Shown: positions 7,996-11,737 of the stretch, piece after piece
How the letters are laid out: each line of letters begins with the position of its first letter
How positions within the stretch are numbered: the stretch's first letter is position 1
DNA from: Euperipatoides rowelli
Lineage: Eukaryota > Onychophora > Udeonychophora > Euonychophora > Peripatopsidae
Direction: 5' to 3' (one strand)
Length of the DNA stretch: 11,737 nucleotides
NCBI GenBank assembly: GCA_003024985.2
Contig: PXIH01S0034378.1
Notes under the pieces: model-generated
What the model was told of the DNA's origin: nothing
The model's database searches: none
The model's input: the letters and a program-made list of their open reading frames with translations, nothing else
Translations under genes and position numbers: made by a program

Positions 7996-8220
7996 GAAGG
8001 GTAGATTTCAATGTTATAAATTTTAGATATTCAGGGTCATAGGATCATATAAATTCAAAAACCGAATAAATTTAAAACCATTTGGTCCTTAAAAGTCTGT
8101 TATTACAGACTTTTAAGGATCAAATCATTTTAAATTTATGTACTTTTATACTTTAAATTAGGAATCTCTAAATTCAAAATAATACTCCTAAAATAGTTAT
8201 CCAGCAAAGCTAATTACCAT
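7996..8220 (+). repeat. Tandem duplication, unit B (about 225 bp)
   Basis: This is the diverged second copy of unit A, with the same blocks in the same order. It contains the strong hairpin at 8067-8138 that unit A holds only as a weak fold, and an extra CTCCTAAAATAGTTAT before CCAGCAAA. Confidence 0.75.
8067..8138. repeat. Hairpin with 34-bp arms
   Basis: The arms at 8067-8100 and 8105-8138 pair at 31 of 34 positions around a 4-base loop (TATT). It lies inside tandem unit B. The near-perfect pairing contrasts with the decayed state of the flanking repeat, so the fold may be younger than the duplication or corrected by palindrome-mediated events. Confidence 0.88.
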
Positions 8221-8282
8221 AACGAAACATGATTAAAAAAAATAACACCGTAGCTAATGTGTTGAAAAATAAAATACCAAAT

Positions 8283-8331
8283 AAAATAATAAGTATTTTA
8301 TTATAATTTTCTTATTTTAACTTATTATTTT
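8283..8331. repeat. Inverted repeat, 12-bp arms
   Basis: AAAATAATAAGT at 8283-8294 is inverted at 8320-8331 across a 25-base loop. The arms are AT-only apart from one G/C, so this may be partly chance. Confidence 0.45.
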
Positions 8332-8391
8332 AAATGTCTGAATTTTATAGTAAATAATATGAATATTTTTTATAACAATTGTTCAATTTTA

Positions 8392-8418
8392 TAATGTTTA
8401 TAACAATGTTTATAACAA
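8392..8418 (+). repeat. 12-bp tandem repeat AATGTTTATAAC
   Basis: The unit AATGTTTATAAC occurs twice in a row and begins a third time. A related TTTTTATAACAATTG lies just upstream. It is a small slippage repeat. Confidence 0.7.
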
Positions 8419-8659
8419 TGGCAAGTCTTGCTGGAGTATTCTGAGGGTTGGCCATTTTTCCTTATGAACTGGTGTTAGGTTTGTTTACAAAAATTATGTT
8501 GAACACTCAAGTAAAACAACACATGACATGTTGCGAGAAACTTTATATTAGATTTATGGAATAGATTTACCGTTCAAAGACTTTGGCATGAAGATTAATG
8601 GATAGAAATGCAGGATTCCCCTTACTGACAAAAGAATATTAAATCTGCTGAACAAATAA

Positions 8660-8706
8660 CTGATCGAATGCTAAAAGGCAAAAATCGCCTTTTAGCATAC
8701 AATCAG
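8660..8706. repeat. Hairpin, 12-bp stem plus 5-bp outer stem
   Basis: ATGCTAAAAGGC (8668-8679) pairs exactly with GCCTTTTAGCAT (8687-8698) across a 7-base loop. After a symmetric 3-by-3 internal loop, CTGAT pairs with ATCAG. It is small for a pre-miRNA and has no recognised homologue. A MITE remnant is equally possible. Confidence 0.75.
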
Positions 8707-8738
8707 GGGTGTTTGTTATTAGGGCCTAACGGTAGAGT

Positions 8739-8917
8739 GGAATTATGAACTTTGCTTGCACATTTTAACATTAAATGCACATTTTGGGAATCGGCTTGAT
8801 TTAACCCTTCATCAAACACTCTAAATATCTAAATATCATGCCCTAAGCTATTCCCATAAAAATCAGATATTGAAAATTAAAATGTTCATAAAATGCATAT
8901 GAGAAGTTCATAATTCC
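8739..8917. repeat. Inverted-repeat element, arms GGAATTATGAACTT
   Basis: GGAATTATGAACTT (8739-8752) is inverted exactly at 8904-8917. Beyond it, inward similarity continues (GCACATTTTA against the complement of TAAAATGCAT), giving arms of about 35 bases around roughly 110 bases. It has no coding content. It is compatible with a small foldback element. Confidence 0.65.
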
Positions 8918-9675
8918 GGAGTGTGTTTGTTAACCAGATCTAATATCCCTCCACCAGTATGGGGGGATACTTACACCAGGAAAGTTCAATCTTCTGATAC
9001 GTTTATCAGAATATCGATCTGGAAAAAGTTTAGTAAATGCCATAATGTTGTTTATTAATCTAAATTAGGGATGAAATAATATTATGATCACAAATCCATG
9101 AGCGTTTAAAAATGAAAATTTTGATGAGGAGTTTTGCATTTAGTTTTATAGCTTATTCCAAAGAATATTTTACATTTTGCATTTTTTTTAAAGATTATTG
9201 TTCCTAATAGAACACAAATGGTTTTTTTTTGGGTGATAACTAGTAAAGTCACATGATTAGTGTCAACATTGGTCGATAGGATTTTCTTTCATTCTATCTT
9301 TCTTTTAGAATTTATTATTATTTTTTTAATATCTTTTTTTATCGTTTTAGTTGTGTGTGTGTGTGTGTGTGTTTCAATTGGAACAACAGATTTGTAATAG
9401 CACTTTCTCCAGACTGAAGATTTGGCTATTTATATATATAAAAAATAAAAAAAAATAATAAAGCAGAGTGAATCAAATTATCAGACGATATTATAAAACA
9501 CTGGCAATTTTGTTACTTTGTAGAGGTTGACTAGAAATTATTTTGAAGGGTTTTAAGACGAAGGGAATGTTATTGATCAGGTAATGTTACTTTCTGTACC
9601 CATGAAGCTTTAAAAAGACAGGTAGGATTCACTTGTTTATCATTTTTATGGTTCATGTTGTGTTTAACTTCGTTA
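8918..9675. other. Non-coding stretch with simple repeats
   Basis: No gene recognised. It contains the TG microsatellite and, near 9428-9440, a short TA run followed by A-rich sequence. Confidence 0.4.
9352..9372. repeat. (TG)n microsatellite
   Basis: Twenty-one bases of uninterrupted TG alternation, a typical animal dinucleotide microsatellite. Confidence 0.95.
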
Positions 9676-9850
9676 TGGGCCAAAATCAATAAGATAAAAA
9701 TGGGACGTCATCTCATTAGATAACTTCATCTGCAATATTTTTTAGAATATAGACTTACACTAGATTTTTTTTTCTCAAGATTGAAATGGAGGATAACAGC
9801 CTAATCTTATTTCTAGTCCTGCCCTTACCCTGAACACTAACTCCTACTTA
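9676..9850. repeat. Diverged relative of the 7470-7757 element
   Basis: GGCCAAAAT at 9678-9686 is followed by ATGGGA, a CAT-rich spacer, AGTCCT, and CCCTGAACACTAACTCCTACT (9828-9848). The last segment matches 7567-7587 at 19 of 21 positions. The order of shared blocks is the same as in the first copy, but intervening lengths differ and the far end is not found. It is probably a partial second member of the same repeat family. Confidence 0.5.
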
Positions 9851-10327
9851 AATGCTCCTTGCTAGTTTATAAATATAGGCTTTTGCTATATTATAATTAC
9901 ATTGCTATCATAAAATATGCTGTAAATTTTGATTTGAATATACTGTTTTTGAAATTTGAAAAATGTTTTAAAAGTTAATTTTGAAAATTTAGAATTAAGA
10001 TATTCCTTTTATTCCTTTAAATCATTAAGAGATTAATATAAACTAGGTGGAACTATTTATTTTTTTACAATTCCCCATACTGTATATATTAAAATAGAAT
10101 TGTACAGTATATGCAGCATTACAACTAGTATGGGAATCCTGAAGTTTTGTGGAAAGCAAGGAATTCTTCCTTAAATGGCTGCCATGAAAAATGATTAGAT
10201 TAGTGGCCTAAAATCATGGAAAAAAGATAGGATTCTACTGGCAAAAATTAATGAATTTTGGAAAAGTAAAATTACTTAAAATAACTTTAGATAAAGTAAA
10301 TAGCAACAAAGTATTATTTTAATTGAA
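9851..10327. other. Non-coding stretch with one small hairpin
   Basis: AT-rich, with no gene recognised. The only structure is the inverted repeat at 10070-10137. Confidence 0.4.
10070..10137. repeat. Small imperfect hairpin
   Basis: ATTCCCCATAC pairs with GTATGGGAAT with one base bulged, and inside it ATACTGT (10077-10083) can pair alternatively with ACAGTAT (10104-10110). The total is about 68 bases. It is a likely foldback remnant. Confidence 0.55.
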
Positions 10328-10689
10328 GGTCAAATGTAACAGATTTTTAATTTTTTTTTTTTGATTATTGATTTTCAAATATTTTTACTAAAATAAATAT
10401 CCACTAGAAAAAAAAAATTAAAAAAAAATATAGTTATTTACAATTCAATTTTTAAAATAATTGTCTTTAGCTCCTCCCCCTTAAAACAACACTGGGGAGA
10501 TATTTTGTGATGTCATAGTTTAGAAATAAATAGAGCTTGCTATACTTAACTATAGAATATATGCTACCTTTGTCAGCTTAAAGCTGGAATCCTATGGGCT
10601 AATTGTTTAAATACTTGTAAAAAATCATAATCAAATTCATCCTTTGTGCTATTATGGTCCAATTTATTTTTTAAAAAAAAATCAAAATG

Positions 10690-10769
10690 ACCTTTAATAC
10701 AAGTTGAACATACCTCTATTTACATGTTAAATCATTACAAAGAAAACAGCTGTAGAGACTGTTTCGTCA
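10690..10769 (+). repeat. 80-bp exact direct repeat, copy 1
   Basis: It begins ACCTTTAATACAAG and ends GACTGTTTCGTCA, and is identical over all 80 bases to 10771-10850. Only a single N separates the copies. Confidence 0.95.
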
Positions 10770-10770
10770 N

Positions 10771-10850
10771 ACCTTTAATACAAGTTGAACATACCTCTAT
10801 TTACATGTTAAATCATTACAAAGAAAACAGCTGTAGAGACTGTTTCGTCA
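10771..10850 (+). repeat. 80-bp exact direct repeat, copy 2
   Basis: This is the identical second copy, starting directly after the N at 10770. Perfect identity inside an otherwise decayed element, with the boundary exactly at the N, points to two contigs joined without merging their overlap. Confidence 0.95.
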
Positions 10851-11052
10851 TCAAATTAATCTCAAGCCCAAAAAAATGTGAAAGTTTCAATTTGTAATCT
10901 CAGACAGGATATCAATAGTCTTAATTTTATCTTTAAATAACTTTTTTTTTCTGCATTTAATTTTTTTTTTTCCAGTAGAATTTTTTTTAGTAATTATCTT
11001 TGAAAATCAATAATAAAAAAAAATAAATTAAAAAAATCTGTTACATTTGACC

Positions 11053-11737
11053 ATTAAGAATAATAGGCAAAAATAAAATCAGGATAGGGATCGAAAGCCA
11101 TGTGAAATACAATAATCAAAGTTTTGAATGTATTTAAAGTTCTTCTGCAAGTATAATACTGTATTTCTTATGAATTGATTTTTCTGATTGAAATCTTAGG
11201 AAAAGCTCTCAAGATAAATTAATAATATAAAATGGAATATTATTTTGACAATGCTTATAATAATAAAATATAAACTTATTTATTTGTACTGTAGGATTTT
11301 GAGTTTAAGAAAAAAACTGTAGTTTTAAAATAAAGCAGAGCAAGAGCTTTTGGTCAACTAGGTCTTATTAAAATTATATGCTGTTAAATAATTTAAGAAA
11401 AATGAAAATTTAGAATTATAGAACTATAATCACTCTAAAAATAAAAACTATTACTTTTATTTATTGAGGTATTTTGAAGGTAAATGTACCAGTATGTATA
11501 GACAGGAATTTACTAGGTAGAGTAATAATTATACATTCTGTCTGTCTGTAAGTGTAGGTATCACTCTCTAATGAAATAATGGGTTGGAATATATTATATG
11601 ACAGGTTGGTTATGAGGTTATGCCAAATGACTAATCTGGACAAAGACATATATACTGGAATTTGGGGTTGGTTAGTTCCGAGTTAACTCCAGATAGTAAA
11701 AAAAAAATGGGTTGAAATATAATGAAAAACTGTCTCA
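11053..11737. other. Non-coding stretch, nothing recognised
   Basis: AT-rich DNA up to the window end. A short TCTG run lies near 11538-11549. A 62-residue minus frame at 11461-11649 has no family resemblance and is treated as chance. Confidence 0.4.

Larger units (their letters stand above)
10328..11052. mobile_element. Non-autonomous element with long terminal inverted repeats
   Basis: The left end GGTCAAATGTAACAGATTTT (10328-10347) is exactly inverted at the right end (11033-11052). Further blocks pair inward: ATTATTGATTTTCAAA, TTACTAAAA, CCA.TAGAAAAAAAAA and GTTATTTA, giving arms of about 115-120 bases with small gaps. The interior (about 10446-10930) has no open frame, so the element would need transposase from elsewhere. 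No clean target duplication is visible (left flank AATTGAA, right flank ATTAAGA). The superfamily cannot be told from the termini. The interior carries the exact 80-bp duplication around an N, so the real length may be about 645 bp. Confidence 0.8.

Noticed and set aside
10750-10865. Minus-strand TGATGACGAAAC, resembling fused hammerhead core boxes
   Set aside because: There is no room for stem II between the boxes, and no flanking stems could be drawn with confidence.
1-11737. CRISPR arrays, bacterial operons, riboswitches or a phage-defence system
   Set aside because: There are no regularly spaced repeats with unique spacers, no dense coding and no ribosome-binding sites. The window is eukaryotic repeat-rich DNA.

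Overview
The window looks like AT-rich (roughly 70% A+T by eye), gene-poor animal nuclear DNA, either intergenic or deep intronic. The reasons are: every open frame is short and crossed by stops; there are no RNA genes and no operon-like spacing; and the recognisable coding remnants are two eukaryotic retroelements, both on the minus strand and both dead. I cannot name the species. An AT-rich invertebrate genome is the simplest guess, but other animals are possible. I see no intact host gene and no convincing host exon.

Layout. Positions 1-900 hold a GC-rich octamer minisatellite and a poly-T/N/poly-A junction in otherwise unremarkable DNA. Positions 900-2706 hold a 5'-truncated non-LTR retrotransposon (LINE, probably of the L1/Tx1 group) in reverse orientation. 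It carries reverse-transcriptase motifs in the correct order, a C-terminal CCHC knuckle and a 14-bp exact target-site duplication at both ends. Positions 3104-3265 and 5884-6020 hold two related repeats in opposite orientation, which may be the ends of one element or two dispersed copies. Between them lie a small hairpin (3340-3371), a GC-rich island with an imperfect inverted repeat (3439-3559) and the 3' part of a Ty1/copia retrotransposon (4068-4900, minus): degraded pol with an RNase H and C-terminal end, a polypurine tract and a 192-bp LTR.

Positions 6021-11737 contain no coding remnant that I recognise. They do contain many hairpin-forming, MITE-like structures: a perfect 44-bp palindrome at 6955-6998; a pair of related repeats sharing GGCCAAAAT (about 7470-7757 and 9676-9850); a diverged tandem duplication with a 34-bp-arm hairpin at 7797-8220; hairpins at 8660-8706 and 8739-8917; a TG microsatellite at 9352-9372; a small hairpin at 10070-10137; and a 725-bp element with terminal inverted repeats of about 115-120 bp at 10328-11052. 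Inside that last element an 80-bp segment occurs twice, identically, on either side of a single N, which is most easily read as an assembly join artefact.

The parts do not work together as a system. They are layers of independent transposon insertion and decay, and I found no sign of a new functional gene system.
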